DNA of 64,000 nucleotides from JAFGPL01 sp963781805 (GTDB lineage Bacteria; Bacteroidota; Bacteroidia; Bacteroidales; UBA10428): contig CAWAHF010000004.1 in NCBI GenBank assembly GCA_963781805.1, forward strand, positions 2,542,001 through 2,606,000. The letters run 5' to 3'. Below the pieces are notes generated by a model, which did not search any database, was not told where the DNA came from, and saw only the letters and a list, made by a program, of their open reading frames with translations. Below are positions 36,219 through 45,777 of this stretch, one piece after another. Made by a program: the position numbers and the translations under genes. Within the stretch, counting starts at the first letter, position 1. Each line of letters starts with the position of its first letter.

Positions 36219-37979
36219 TTACACTTTTTTATTCACATTTACCTTGAGCGAAAGTTCTTTGAGTTGTTCGTCTGAAATGGTTGCCGGTGTATCAATCATA
36301 ACATCTCTGCCTGTATTGTTTTTAGGAAATGCAATGACATCGCGGATGGAATCCAGTCCCGCAAACATAGACACCAACCTGTCAAACCCAAAAGCAATAC
36401 CGCCATGCGGTGGTGCGCCATAACGAAATGCATTCATCAGAAAACCAAACTGGCGCTCCGCTTCTTCATCGGTAAATCCCAAAACCTTAAACATATTTTG
36501 TTGAAGAGTCTTGTTGTGAATCCTGATGGAACCTCCGCCAATTTCAACACCGTTAATCACCAGGTCGTATGCATTTGCCCTCACATTGACCGGATTTGTC
36601 TCAAGCAATTTAATATCTTCCGGTTTGGGGGAAGTAAACGGATGGTGTTTGGCATAAAACCGTTTTGTTTCCTCATCCCATTCGAGCAACGGAAAATCGA
36701 CCACCCAAAGAGGTTTGTATTTATTTTTATCCCGCAATCCAAGGCGGTTTCCCATCTCAAGCCTGAGTTCATTAAGCGCATTTAGCGTTTTTTCCTTTTC
36801 TCCCGATAAGACAAGTATAAGATCACCCTGGCTGGCATTGAATAAATTTGCCCAGGTTTTCAATTCTTCGGTTGAATAGAATTTATCCACAGAAGATTTA
36901 TAGGTCCCATCTTGTTGCAGTTTTACATAAATTAGCCCTTTAGCGCCAATCTGAGGTTTTTTCACATATTCGGTAAGTTCATCAAGCTGTTTACGGGAAT
37001 ATTCGGAACAACCCTGAGCACAAATTCCTCCAATATATCCGGCATCATCGAATATGGCAAATCCTTTACCCTTAACAATTTCCGTAAGATTTTTGATCTT
37101 CATATCAAATCTCAGGTCGGGTTTATCGGATCCGTAATTTTCCATCGCATCCTGGTAGGACATTCTTTCAATATTTCCGGTGAATTCCACTTCTTTAACC
37201 TCTTTAAACAAGTGTTTTATTAGTCCTTCGAATGTATTCAGAATATCATCCTGCGTAATGAAGGACATTTCGCAGTCAATCTGGGTAAATTCCGGCTGAC
37301 GGTCTGCCCGGAGGTCTTCATCCCTGAAACATTTTACTATCTGAAAATATTTATCATAACCGGCCACCATCAATATTTGTTTGAATGTTTGCGGTGATTG
37401 GGGCAAAGCATAAAATTCACCGGGATTCATGCGTGAAGGAACCACAAAGTCCCTGGCACCTTCGGGGGTGGATTTAATCAGAACAGGTGTTTCAATTTCG
37501 ATAAATCCCTGACCATCCAGATATTTTCTTGTTTCCTGTGCCATACGGTGACGGAGCATCAGATTATTTTTCAAAGGTTCGCGTCTAAGGTCGAGATAAC
37601 GATACTTCATTCTCAGTTCATCGCCCCCATCGGTATCTGATATTATGGTGAAAGGAGGTACCTCTGAAGAACTCAGGATTTTTAAATCTGCAATAATAAT
37701 TTCAATATCACCTGTTGGCATATTGGCATTTTTATTGCTTCGTTCGGCCACTTTACCGCTCGCCTGAATTACAAATTCTCTTCCAAGTTCTCTTGCCTTA
37801 AGACATAATTCTTTATTTGTATCCATGTTGAAGACCAACTGGGTAATCCCGTATCTGTCGCGAAGGTCAACAAATGTCATTCCGCCAAGATCTCTCGAAC
37901 GCTGCACCCAACCGCTAAGTGTAACTTCTTTGTTGACATCTTTTATTCTCAGCTCACCACACGTATTCGTCCTGTACAT
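36219..37979 (-). CDS. aspS: Aspartyl-tRNA synthetase (bacterial type)
   Basis: Class II synthetase of 586 residues that charges tRNA(Asp). An N-terminal OB anticodon-binding domain (VTLSGWVQRSRDLGGMTFVDLRD) is followed by the catalytic core. Motif 2 covers FRDEDLRADRQPEFTQID, and motif 3 is GIAFGFDRLV near the C-terminus. The bacterial GAD insertion lies between roughly 290 and 410. Complete and normal length. Whether it is discriminating or also charges tRNA(Asn) cannot be told by eye. Confidence 0.96.
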   Translation of the reverse strand: MYRTNTCGELRIKDVNKEVTLSGWVQRSRDLGGMTFVDLRDRYGITQLVFNMDTNKELCLKARELGREFVIQASGKVAERSNKNANMPTGDIEIIIADLKILSSSEVPPFTIISDTDGGDELRMKYRYLDLRREPLKNNLMLRHRMAQETRKYLDGQGFIEIETPVLIKSTPEGARDFVVPSRMNPGEFYALPQSPQTFKQILMVAGYDKYFQIVKCFRDEDLRADRQPEFTQIDCEMSFITQDDILNTFEGLIKHLFKEVKEVEFTGNIERMSYQDAMENYGSDKPDLRFDMKIKNLTEIVKGKGFAIFDDAGYIGGICAQGCSEYSRKQLDELTEYVKKPQIGAKGLIYVKLQQDGTYKSSVDKFYSTEELKTWANLFNASQGDLILVLSGEKEKTLNALNELRLEMGNRLGLRDKNKYKPLWVVDFPLLEWDEETKRFYAKHHPFTSPKPEDIKLLETNPVNVRANAYDLVINGVEIGGGSIRIHNKTLQQNMFKVLGFTDEEAERQFGFLMNAFRYGAPPHGGIAFGFDRLVSMFAGLDSIRDVIAFPKNNTGRDVMIDTPATISDEQLKELSLKVNVNKKV

Positions 37980-38032
37980 ATATTCGTATTTTCAATTGTA
38001 GAAATTCGTTTTGCGAAAATAGAAAGAAATTG

Positions 38033-38065
38033 CAAATTTACCTTTTAATGTATGAATTTATCAAC
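38033..38065 (-). promoter_or_regulatory. aspS promoter
   Basis: On the minus strand TAAATTTG (38033-38040) is an exact -7 box, and GTTG (38062-38065) is one base off the -33 TTTG at 21 bp spacing. The leader would be about 45 nt. It lies in the divergent spacer with tadA. Confidence 0.55.
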
Positions 38066-38081
38066 AGGGAGAAATTAACCT

Positions 38082-38531
38082 ATGGATCTATTAAATTTTT
38101 CGGATGAGTATTTCATGAAAGAGGCTATAAAGGAAGCTGAAAAGGCATTGCAGCGTGATGAAATACCTGTTGGAGCGGTAATTGTATATAAGAACCAAAT
38201 CATTGCCCGGGCACATAACCTTACCGAAACGCTGAACGATGTGACCGCACATGCCGAGATGCAGGCATTTACAGCAGCCTCAGCAACTATCGGAGGTAAA
38301 TACCTTACAGATTGTACGCTATATGTTACCCTTGAGCCTTGTGTGATGTGTGCGGGAGCGGCTTACTGGACACAGCTGGGAAAAATCGTTTACGGGGCTG
38401 CAGATGAGCTAAGAGGATTCACTAGAATAAGGCAAAAGCTTTTACATCCTAAAACACAGATTGTATCCGGTATTTTAGAAAATCAATGCGGTAAACTAGT
38501 GAAAGATTTTTTCAAGAAAAAGAGAAAATAA
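38082..38531 (+). CDS. tadA: tRNA-specific adenosine deaminase
   Basis: A 149-residue zinc deaminase that converts A34 of tRNA(Arg) to inosine. The zinc and catalytic residues are in HAEMQAF (His-Ala-Glu) and PCVMCAGA. IPVGAVIV precedes them and the C-terminal FFKKKRK is basic, as in TadA. A guanine or cytosine deaminase is less likely because the sequence matches TadA along its whole length. It is divergent from aspS. Confidence 0.88.
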   Translation: MDLLNFSDEYFMKEAIKEAEKALQRDEIPVGAVIVYKNQIIARAHNLTETLNDVTAHAEMQAFTAASATIGGKYLTDCTLYVTLEPCVMCAGAAYWTQLGKIVYGAADELRGFTRIRQKLLHPKTQIVSGILENQCGKLVKDFFKKKRK

Positions 38532-38534
38532 AAA

Positions 38535-38560
38535 AAACCATGAAATCTGTTTCATGGTTT
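38535..38560. terminator. Bidirectional intrinsic terminator between tadA and the convergent gene
   Basis: Perfect 11-bp arms AAACCATGAAA / TTTCATGGTTT with a four-base loop. An A run on the left and T-rich sequence on the right let it serve both convergent genes. Confidence 0.85.
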
Positions 38561-38583
38561 AAATATCTTCTTGATAATATTTA

Positions 38584-39129
38584 TCAGAATGCGAGACCAA
38601 TCGTTATTCCCCCTCTTACAAGGAATCCTTCCAGATTGGGAGTACTGAGATCACTTGAGGAACCCGTTTTATCTTTAATACTAAAACTGAGATATTGAGG
38701 TCCGGCGTATATATCAAGCGTGATTAGATCCCCAAATAAAAATTGACCACCAATTAAAAGACCTCCTCCAACAATATTCAAGGTGCCTTCAGCATTTAAA
38801 GATTCATTTTTACCAGTCCAGCTAAAATACCTCGCAAACGGAGCAATATAAAATCCCTTCATATCTTCATTCTTTCCGGGGTAAAACCTGATGTCCGGTT
38901 GTATTCCGATACCTCTCCATGTTGTGCCACTGTTACTCCATCCTGTATATGAAAGACCAAGATCTGCACTTACTGAATTAGAAAGTGATCTTTCATAAAA
39001 AACTGTTCCAGTTTTAGCGATTATACTAAATAAATTTACTTTAATTGCATTTTTTTTCTGTGCAAAAACAGAGCTACTTAATATAAGTCCCGCAGCAAGA
39101 ACTATAATACCACTCGTCAGTTTTTTCAT
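38584..39129 (-). CDS. Hypothetical outer-membrane beta-barrel protein (DUF3575-like)
   Basis: A 181-residue exported protein. The signal peptide ends at SSSVFAQ near residue 24. After it comes KVNLFSIIAKTGTVFYERSLS, an N-terminal strand common in small Bacteroidota barrels, then alternating strands with YIAPFARYFSWTG and a final GGITIGLAF that ends in Phe. The function is unknown; the barrel reading is from the strand pattern. Confidence 0.65.
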   Translation of the reverse strand: MKKLTSGIIVLAAGLILSSSVFAQKKNAIKVNLFSIIAKTGTVFYERSLSNSVSADLGLSYTGWSNSGTTWRGIGIQPDIRFYPGKNEDMKGFYIAPFARYFSWTGKNESLNAEGTLNIVGGGLLIGGQFLFGDLITLDIYAGPQYLSFSIKDKTGSSSDLSTPNLEGFLVRGGITIGLAF

Positions 39130-39349
39130 GATTTTTAGAATTAAGTTAAGTTTAATAAATAATAAATGAAACCTTTTTTGTTTTAGTTTATTTAAGTTAC
39201 AGAATTTTTGTACGCATTATCTTAATTTAAGATACATAAATTCAAAAAATTAATCCGATAAAGTTTTTAACATAATCTTTGATCAACCGGAAATTATCCT
39301 TAATTTTGAGCTTAAATATTTGAATTACAATTATTTTAATTAACTCTCT

Positions 39350-39835
39350 ATGATCATTGATATTCGAAAGACTGTACTCAGAAAAAAAGTCAGAGGCTTT
39401 TTTACAACCATTTTTTTTCTGGTCATTATTGCTTTGCTGCTTGCTACAGAACTTTTTTCCTATGAAATACTGGGAGCAACCAGGTACCAGATTGCCATTG
39501 TAATTGCTGCCATATATATTATAATTGTAGTTTATAATACCTTACGGAATTTCTTTTATATTTTTTACAATGATGAAGGAGAGAAGCTTATCCTTCGATT
39601 TTTTTCAATGAGTTATCTCGCCAGGAAAAAAAGTTCCATTGAATTTAAGAAAAATGAAATTGCAGGTTTCAAAATTGAAAAAAATTTATTTGGCCTACAC
39701 GAGAACCTTATTATTTATCAGAAAACCAAAAACGGTCAAGCTAAATACCCTCCGGTGAGTTTAACCGCATTGACCAAAGAAGAGAAGAAAAAACTTATTT
39801 CTTCCTTGTCGCATTTTGGTAAAAGATTCCAATAA
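39350..39835 (+). CDS. Hypothetical membrane protein with PH-like cytoplasmic domain
   Basis: A 161-residue protein with two membrane helices (about 18-35 and 46-66) and a soluble C-terminal part. The latter reads as a small beta domain (EKLILRFFSM, EIAGFKIEKN, LIIYQK) ending in a Lys-rich helix, a layout like bacterial PH-domain proteins. No enzymatic motif. It lies 99 bp upstream of the Na/Pi cotransporter on the same strand. Confidence 0.6.
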   Translation: MIIDIRKTVLRKKVRGFFTTIFFLVIIALLLATELFSYEILGATRYQIAIVIAAIYIIIVVYNTLRNFFYIFYNDEGEKLILRFFSMSYLARKKSSIEFKKNEIAGFKIEKNLFGLHENLIIYQKTKNGQAKYPPVSLTALTKEEKKKLISSLSHFGKRFQ

Positions 39836-39934
39836 ATTTTTTCACGAATACTTTTTTTATTTTTAAACAATTCGTTAAAGCAGATTTCTTGCTTTGGAAA
39901 ATTTCTATTTTTGTGAAAATGCTAAACTACTAAC

Positions 39935-42061
39935 TTGAGAAGATTAACCTCAATTGGAATTCTGACTCTCCTAATGGGATTTTTTATATGCCCAGCACTA
40001 TTTGGTTTTACAGCTGATTCCTTCATTCAGATTAATAAAGCAACTGATTTAAAAGCGTTGAATTTTTCAGGTGATAACCAGTTTCAAACTGTAAGTAAAT
40101 GGTTGCCGCAGCCCTTGCAGGTTCGGATATGGGATAGTAATCACAGGCCTGTAAGAAATAGGGTGGTTCAATTCAGATTTATATCAACTCCATTGAATGC
40201 TAATCAACAGAAAATCGAAAATCCTGAATCAGTTACTGATTCAATGGGTATTGCCCGAACAAAGATTCTACTGGGTAATGTTGAGGGGGAATATGAAGTG
40301 TCAGCAAGCATCAGGGGAAATTCTGAAGCAGGCTTGATTGTCTTTAAAGTCTATGGCCGTAAACCCGGTTGGTTTATCATGATAATTTTTGGTCTTGCAG
40401 GAGGTTTGGGATTGTTTCTGTTCGGTATGCTAATGATGAGCAACAGTTTGCAGAAATCAGCCGGAAATAAAATGAGGACCATTTTAAGCAAACTGACCTA
40501 CAACAAATATGTTGCTATGCTTGTAGGTGCATTTGTCACCATGATTATTCAGAGCAGTAGTGCTACCCTGGTAATGCTTGTAAGTTTTGTCAATTCCAAA
40601 CTTATCAGGTTCAGACAATCTATTGGCATCTTTCTGGGAGCTGCCATTGGTTCAACCATCACAACACAGATTATTGCATTTAAAATTACAGATTACGCCT
40701 TGCTTTTTATTGGTGTAGGCTTTTTTGTTCAGATGTTGACAAAAAAACCAGGAATCAAAAATATAGGAGAATCCATCTTCGGATTTGGAATTTTATTCTT
40801 TGGTATGCACATTATGTCAGAGACCATGTATCCTCTCCGCACCTTTGAACCTTTTGTGAATTTATTATTAACACTTGAAAATCCCTGGTTTGGAATTCTG
40901 GCAGGAGCATTGCTTACAGCACTAATTCAAAGCAGCGCAGCATTTATTGGTATTATGATCATCCTTGCATCGCAGGGATTGATTACACTCGAAGCTTCGA
41001 TTCCTTTAATTATTGGGGCAAATCTTGGTACAGCAATTACAGCAATTCTAGCCAGTCTTGAAACCGGCAGGGAATCCAAACAGGTGGCATTTGCGTTTAC
41101 TTTGTTTAAAGCTTCGGGGGCGCTGCTTTTAATCTGGTGGATACCCTCTTTTGTACATCTGGTGCAGGATATTACTTCTGCATTTGTTCATCATCCGAAA
41201 GACATTTCGGAAAGCGCACAATTGCTTCCACGCCAGATTGCAAATGCCCATACAATCTATAATTTAATCCTCGCTTCGATATATCTGCCCTTCATAACCT
41301 ATTTTGATAAATTCATTAATTTTCTTATCCCTCTAAAGCCGGAACAAGAAGATGGATTGAAAACCAGGTACCTTGATGATACGATGATTAAAACACCTTT
41401 ACTGGCACTAAATCTGGCAAAGCAGGAAGTTTTGCGAATGATGGATATTGTGAAAAAAATGACAGAAATAATCCTGCAACCTTTTTTAGATAGAAATAAG
41501 AAAATCATTACTGAGATTGAATTTTATGAAAGCCAGGTTAATTTTCTAAGAGACAGCATTAATGATTACCTGCTTAGGATTACACGGCAACAAATCGAAT
41601 CCTCCAGTGCAGAAGAGGCATTCCAGATGATGTATGCCGTGAAAGAATTTGAACAGATTGGAGATATCGTGGCAGATAACCTTAAAGAAAAAGCTCTGAA
41701 CTGGTGCAAAAACAGTTTTGATTTTTCAGATGCAGGGAAAGCCGAACTGAAGGAATATCATCAACTCACGTTGGAACTCATACAACGGGCCTATGCATTA
41801 TATAAAAATTTCAGTCTTCAGGAAGCCAGAGAAATGAAAGAGAATTATAAAGCATACCGGATTCATACCTTTGAATTGGAAAAACAGCATTTCGAGCGGC
41901 TCAAAAGTAAGGTGGAACAATCTTTATCCAGTAGTAAAACGCATCTGGAACTAATGACCCTTTTCAAAGCAATCGGCAGTCATGCAACCAATACTGCCAG
42001 GATAATACTGACAAAAATCCCTAAAAAAAATAAATATGGTACAGGTAAATCCTCAAATTGA
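39935..42061 (+). CDS. Na+/phosphate cotransporter (NptA/PNaS family) with N-terminal Ig-like and C-terminal PhoU-like domains
   Basis: A 708-residue transporter starting at TTG, with the signal-like helix (LTSIGILTLLMGFFICPALF) right at the start. Residues 40-135 form an exported Ig/invasin-like domain (PLQVRIWDSNHRPVRNRVVQF). The membrane core has the two inverted repeats of the family, each with a QSSSA-type motif: IIQSSSATLVML near 208 and LIQSSAAFIGIM near 332. The last 200 residues are a PhoU-like helical bundle. The extracytoplasmic Ig-like addition is unusual. It overlaps ung by 26 bp. Confidence 0.88.
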   Translation: MRRLTSIGILTLLMGFFICPALFGFTADSFIQINKATDLKALNFSGDNQFQTVSKWLPQPLQVRIWDSNHRPVRNRVVQFRFISTPLNANQQKIENPESVTDSMGIARTKILLGNVEGEYEVSASIRGNSEAGLIVFKVYGRKPGWFIMIIFGLAGGLGLFLFGMLMMSNSLQKSAGNKMRTILSKLTYNKYVAMLVGAFVTMIIQSSSATLVMLVSFVNSKLIRFRQSIGIFLGAAIGSTITTQIIAFKITDYALLFIGVGFFVQMLTKKPGIKNIGESIFGFGILFFGMHIMSETMYPLRTFEPFVNLLLTLENPWFGILAGALLTALIQSSAAFIGIMIILASQGLITLEASIPLIIGANLGTAITAILASLETGRESKQVAFAFTLFKASGALLLIWWIPSFVHLVQDITSAFVHHPKDISESAQLLPRQIANAHTIYNLILASIYLPFITYFDKFINFLIPLKPEQEDGLKTRYLDDTMIKTPLLALNLAKQEVLRMMDIVKKMTEIILQPFLDRNKKIITEIEFYESQVNFLRDSINDYLLRITRQQIESSSAEEAFQMMYAVKEFEQIGDIVADNLKEKALNWCKNSFDFSDAGKAELKEYHQLTLELIQRAYALYKNFSLQEAREMKENYKAYRIHTFELEKQHFERLKSKVEQSLSSSKTHLELMTLFKAIGSHATNTARIILTKIPKKNKYGTGKSSN

Positions 42062-42716
42062 AGAGAGCTGGAAAGAAATTCTTATGGATGAATTTAATGC
42101 GGATTATTTCGCACTGCTTAAAGAATTTCTTATAACGGAGAAATCCAACCATGCGGTTTATCCTCCTGGTCCCTATATTTTTAACGCCTTTAACCGCACT
42201 CCATTCGATAAAGTGAGAGTAGTATTACTAGGACAAGATCCCTATCACGGCAAAGGACAGGCACATGGATTATGTTTCTCGGTGCCCAGGAGAGTTCCTC
42301 AACCACCTTCGCTGGTAAATATATTTAAGGAGATAAACTCCGATTTAGGAATTCCTATGCCAGTGAGCGGTAATTTAGAAAACTGGACCAACCAGGGAGT
42401 TCTCCTGCTCAATGCTACCCTGACTGTAAGGGCAAATCAGGCCGGATCTCACCAGGGAAAAGGCTGGGAGATTTTTACCGATAGTGTGATTAAAAAAATT
42501 TCCGAAAAAAAAGTCGGAATTATTTTCATTTTATGGGGTAAATATGCGCAGGCAAAAGAAACCCTAATCGACACTCAGAAACATTATATCCTTAAGGCAG
42601 CTCATCCATCTCCATTTTCTGCCTACAATGGCTTCTTCGGATGCCGGCACTTTTCCAAAACTAATGAAATATTGAAAAGGCATGGATTAAATCCTATTGA
42701 CTGGTCGATAGAATAA
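42036..42716 (+). CDS. ung: Uracil-DNA glycosylase (family 1)
   Basis: A 226-residue repair enzyme that excises uracil from DNA. The catalytic motif GQDPYHGKGQAHGL holds the activating Asp and is near residue 65. The Leu/His loop is HPSPFSAYNGFFGCRHFS near 189-206. The uracil-specificity LLLNATLTVR segment is also present. It starts inside the 3' end of the transporter gene and ends 6 bp from the convergent Crp/Fnr gene. Confidence 0.96.
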   Translation: MVQVNPQIEESWKEILMDEFNADYFALLKEFLITEKSNHAVYPPGPYIFNAFNRTPFDKVRVVLLGQDPYHGKGQAHGLCFSVPRRVPQPPSLVNIFKEINSDLGIPMPVSGNLENWTNQGVLLLNATLTVRANQAGSHQGKGWEIFTDSVIKKISEKKVGIIFILWGKYAQAKETLIDTQKHYILKAAHPSPFSAYNGFFGCRHFSKTNEILKRHGLNPIDWSIE

Positions 42717-42722
42717 TCTCAA

Positions 42723-43400
42723 CTAGCCAATTTTTTTAAGTTTTAGAAGCAGGTCCAGATTGTTGATAATAATCTCCTTGCCACTTATTTTTATAATACC
42801 GTCATGATCAAATTCCTTTAATAACCGGATGACATTTTCAACCGATGTTCCTGTCATAAGCGCTAAATCTTTGCGTGATATGTAATTAAAAACATCAACA
42901 AATTTACTTTTCATGTGATTCAGGTATAGTATAGTGTCCGCTAACCTGCCGTGTAACTGTTTCGTTCCCAATACCATCAATTTTGAGTGGAGATGTTTAA
43001 TATAGATGGAATATTGTTCAAGCATTTTATCCCGAAATGCCATGTTATTATCGAGTATCATTTTGAATTTTTCAGCTTCATAAATACATATTTCGGAAGA
43101 TTTAAGCGAAACAGCAGTGAAGCTGTGACTACCGTTTGAAAGAAGGTCTGTAACACCAAGAATATCGCCTTTCCCAGCTATACCTATGCAAATGTTCCTG
43201 TCGCGATCGCCTTCTATTACTAAGCTGATGATCCCACTATTTACACAAATAATATTAGAGATAAATGTGTTTTGCTTAATAATATTTTCTCCCTTATTGG
43301 CTGTTAATTGAGTTTTGTATTGATTGAGGAAATTGATTTCGTCTTCAGTAAGATGTATGAAACTATGAGAATTATGAAGGCAATTTCTGCAATTCGGCAT
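42723..43400 (-). CDS. Crp/Fnr-family transcriptional regulator with N-terminal CxxC
   Basis: A 225-residue regulator. The N-terminus has Cys4 and Cys7 (CRNC), then a cyclic-nucleotide-type beta roll (IICVNSGIISLVIEGD, GDILGVTDLL). A dimerisation helix follows, then a winged helix with the recognition segment SRKDLALMTGTSVENVIRLLKEF. The CxxC pair could bind metal or sense redox state, but the four-Cys pattern of Fnr is not complete. It is 61 bp downstream of the REC-histidine kinase on the same strand, so they may function together. Confidence 0.85.
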   Translation of the reverse strand: MPNCRNCLHNSHSFIHLTEDEINFLNQYKTQLTANKGENIIKQNTFISNIICVNSGIISLVIEGDRDRNICIGIAGKGDILGVTDLLSNGSHSFTAVSLKSSEICIYEAEKFKMILDNNMAFRDKMLEQYSIYIKHLHSKLMVLGTKQLHGRLADTILYLNHMKSKFVDVFNYISRKDLALMTGTSVENVIRLLKEFDHDGIIKISGKEIIINNLDLLLKLKKIG

Positions 43401-43461
43401 ATCAGTCAGGAAGGTTGATTAGTTTTTGCTCGGATTTTTTATTCATAACCAGGGAATAATT

Positions 43462-44664
43462 TTACAAAGCCGGAAAAATTAATCTTACTATTGCTCCTCC
43501 TCTGGGCTTATTTGCAATTTCCAATTCGGATGAAAGAAGATCAAGAATTCTTTTTGCAGTAGCAAGGCCTATACCAAAACCATAAAATTCTTCGTCAATA
43601 TTGTCAGCAGTGAAAAGATCGAAGAGTTGATCACTTGCTTTTTTTGAAAATCCGGGACCGTTATCAGAGATCTCCAACAAAATTTTACCTTCGTTTTTAA
43701 AGGATTCAATAATAATCTGACCATTTTCGGGCGAATATTTAACCGCATTATCAAGTACAATGTTGATACATGCACTAAGTAATTTTTCATCTGCAAGAAT
43801 AGACAGGTTTCCCGGGAGAGGTTCATAATGAATGTCTATATTTTTTTCGAACGAACCGCTATTTTGTAACACACCGGAAATACATTGATACAGTGAAACC
43901 TCCTGTAATTCAAGCTTATAATTATCTGTTCTGATTTCTGTAAAAAGAAGCGAAAGTTCTGAGAGCTTTACCAGTCTCTTAACCAAAATTTCAATGGATG
44001 TCAGATACTCTTTTTCTTCGGGATTTTGGTTAATATCCACTAATATTTTAACCAAACCGTTTATTCCCTGCAACGGAGTACGAAGCTCATGGTTGATATG
44101 CCTGATAAAATCATTTTTAGCTTTGTCGAGTTTTGATAATTCCAGATAAGCCTTGGAAAGATTTTGGTTTGCATCTGTAAGGTTTTGATTCAATTCCATC
44201 AGCTGGGCAGTTCGTTCAGAAACCATATCCTCAAGTTTCTGGTTGAGCTGTTTCAACTCCTCTGACTTTATTTTAAGATCGAGGTGGGTCTTTACGCGGG
44301 AGATTAATTCGGAAGTGTTGAACGGCTTGGAAATATAATCCACCGCTCCTGCCTGAAATCCCTTAATAATATCTTCATGCTCATCTTTGGCTGTTAAAAA
44401 TATGATTGGTATCTCCTGAGATCTAGGATTGGATTTCAGTATTTTGCATACCTCATAACCATCCATCTTTGGCATGGCAATATCCAGTAAAATTAGTTCG
44501 GGAATTTTTTCCAATGCAATATCAACAGCATCCAGCCCATTTGTTGCCACTGTAATTCCAAATCCCTCATTATACAGAATATCACTTATGTAATTGAGAT
44601 TTCCGGGGATATCGTCAACAATCAAAATTTCAGGTTTTAACTTGCTTTTTTCCACACATTCCAA
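43462..44664 (-). CDS. Hybrid sensor: receiver domain plus histidine kinase
   Basis: A soluble 400-residue kinase without membrane segments. The receiver domain (12-130) has Asp17/Asp18, phospho-acceptor Asp61 and Lys113. A coiled coil (132-185) leads to the HisKA domain with His192 in NHELRTPLQG. The HATPase domain has its N-box near 302-310, DNGPGF (334-339) and the G2 box GFGIGLATA (362-370). Because the receiver comes first, it is probably itself controlled by another kinase. It is followed by the Crp/Fnr gene and is divergent from the small Cys-rich protein at 44857. Confidence 0.9.
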   Translation of the reverse strand: MECVEKSKLKPEILIVDDIPGNLNYISDILYNEGFGITVATNGLDAVDIALEKIPELILLDIAMPKMDGYEVCKILKSNPRSQEIPIIFLTAKDEHEDIIKGFQAGAVDYISKPFNTSELISRVKTHLDLKIKSEELKQLNQKLEDMVSERTAQLMELNQNLTDANQNLSKAYLELSKLDKAKNDFIRHINHELRTPLQGINGLVKILVDINQNPEEKEYLTSIEILVKRLVKLSELSLLFTEIRTDNYKLELQEVSLYQCISGVLQNSGSFEKNIDIHYEPLPGNLSILADEKLLSACINIVLDNAVKYSPENGQIIIESFKNEGKILLEISDNGPGFSKKASDQLFDLFTADNIDEEFYGFGIGLATAKRILDLLSSELEIANKPRGGAIVRLIFPAL

Positions 44665-44856
44665 TTATTTATTAACAATAAAGTTCGTAATTTTTTTTAA
44701 TTTTTAGTTCATCTTATGTATAATGAACTTATTTTTACAAACAGATAGTAGAAAGAAATTATTTCATTACATTTTTTTTAATTCTTAAAATTTTACGTTG
44801 TAACTTATATTTTATTTTGACGTTATTTATTAAACTAAATACCTTATAATTTAATA

Positions 44857-45099
44857 ATGGAAGCACCTATTTGTCCCAAAACACCCAAATGTCCGATATT
44901 TAATGGAATTTTAAAAGGCACCGAATATACCGAAACGTACAAAAGGCTTTATTGCGAAGCCGGAGAAGAAGGCAGGAACAAGTGCAAACGATTTCAGGTA
45001 GCAACTGCAGTTGGTAAATGTCCTGAGAATATACTTCCGAATTCAACCAAAACTGTAGATGAGATAATTCAGACAATGAAAGTTAAGGGTGAGATCTGA
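44857..45099 (+). CDS. Small cysteine-rich cytoplasmic protein
   Basis: An 80-residue protein with five Cys at 6, 12, 33, 43 and 54, in CPKTPKCPIF, YCEAGEEGRNKCKRF and GKCPENI. The even Cys spacing with Pro and Lys suggests metal or Fe-S binding. The C-terminal NSTKTVDEIIQTMK is helical. There is no signal peptide. The full codon-like pattern and clean ATG argue that it is real despite its size. It faces the REC-histidine kinase gene across a 192-bp spacer and may be a signalling partner. Function unknown. Confidence 0.65.
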   Translation: MEAPICPKTPKCPIFNGILKGTEYTETYKRLYCEAGEEGRNKCKRFQVATAVGKCPENILPNSTKTVDEIIQTMKVKGEI

Positions 45100-45164
45100 T
45101 TTATTTGTTTTTATCATCCTGTTTTGAATTATTCAGATTTTTCGATATCTGCCAAATGATTGTA

Positions 45165-45740
45165 TTAATCTCTCTTATAACAATGGCAAGAGATTATATG
45201 ATCGTTTACAATGCCTACAGCCTGCATAAAGGCATAACAAATGGTTGAACCGGCAAATGAAAATCCCCTTTGTTTCATATCCCTGCTCATAGCATCTGAT
45301 ATCTCGGAATTAGCAGGTATTTCCTTTATTGATTTCCAATGGTTGGTGATTGTTTTACCATTGGTGAAATGCCAAACATAGGAATTAAAACTACCGGACT
45401 CTTCCTGAATGTCAAGTACTTTTTGGGCGTTGTTTATTGCAGCTTTAATCTTGCTTCGGTTCCTAATAATGTCTTCATTACCCAAAAGTTGCGCGATTTT
45501 TTGCTCGTCATAAGCCGCCACTTTCTCAATAATAAAATTGTTAAAAGCAACCCGAAAAGAATTTCTCTTTTTCAGGATGGTAAGCCAGCTGAGACCTGCC
45601 TGAAAGCCATCCAGAACAAAATTTTCAAAAAGCCTGGTATCATCGTACAAAGGGGCTCCCCATTCCTTGTCATGGTAATCTTTTAACAACGGATTTCCCA
45701 CCGCCCATTCACACCTGATTTTGTTGTCAAATGTACACAT
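45165..45740 (-). CDS. tag: DNA-3-methyladenine glycosylase I
   Basis: A 191-residue base-excision enzyme that removes 3-methyladenine. Family features: RCEWAVGNPLLKDYHDKEWG at the N-terminus with a zinc-binding Cys, FENFVLDGFQAGLSWLTILKKR in the helix-hairpin core, and the C-terminal zinc ligands in HIISCHCYKR. Residues between show the expected SKIKAAINNAQ segment. Length and motifs are normal. Confidence 0.93.
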   Translation of the reverse strand: MCTFDNKIRCEWAVGNPLLKDYHDKEWGAPLYDDTRLFENFVLDGFQAGLSWLTILKKRNSFRVAFNNFIIEKVAAYDEQKIAQLLGNEDIIRNRSKIKAAINNAQKVLDIQEESGSFNSYVWHFTNGKTITNHWKSIKEIPANSEISDAMSRDMKQRGFSFAGSTICYAFMQAVGIVNDHIISCHCYKRD

Positions 45741-45777
45741 GCAGTAAAATGAGATTGATAAAAAAATAGCTTAACTT

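Noticed and set aside
42723..43400. Crp/Fnr protein as an oxygen-sensing Fnr
   Set aside because: Only one CxxC pair near the N-terminus; the four-Cys cluster pattern is incomplete.
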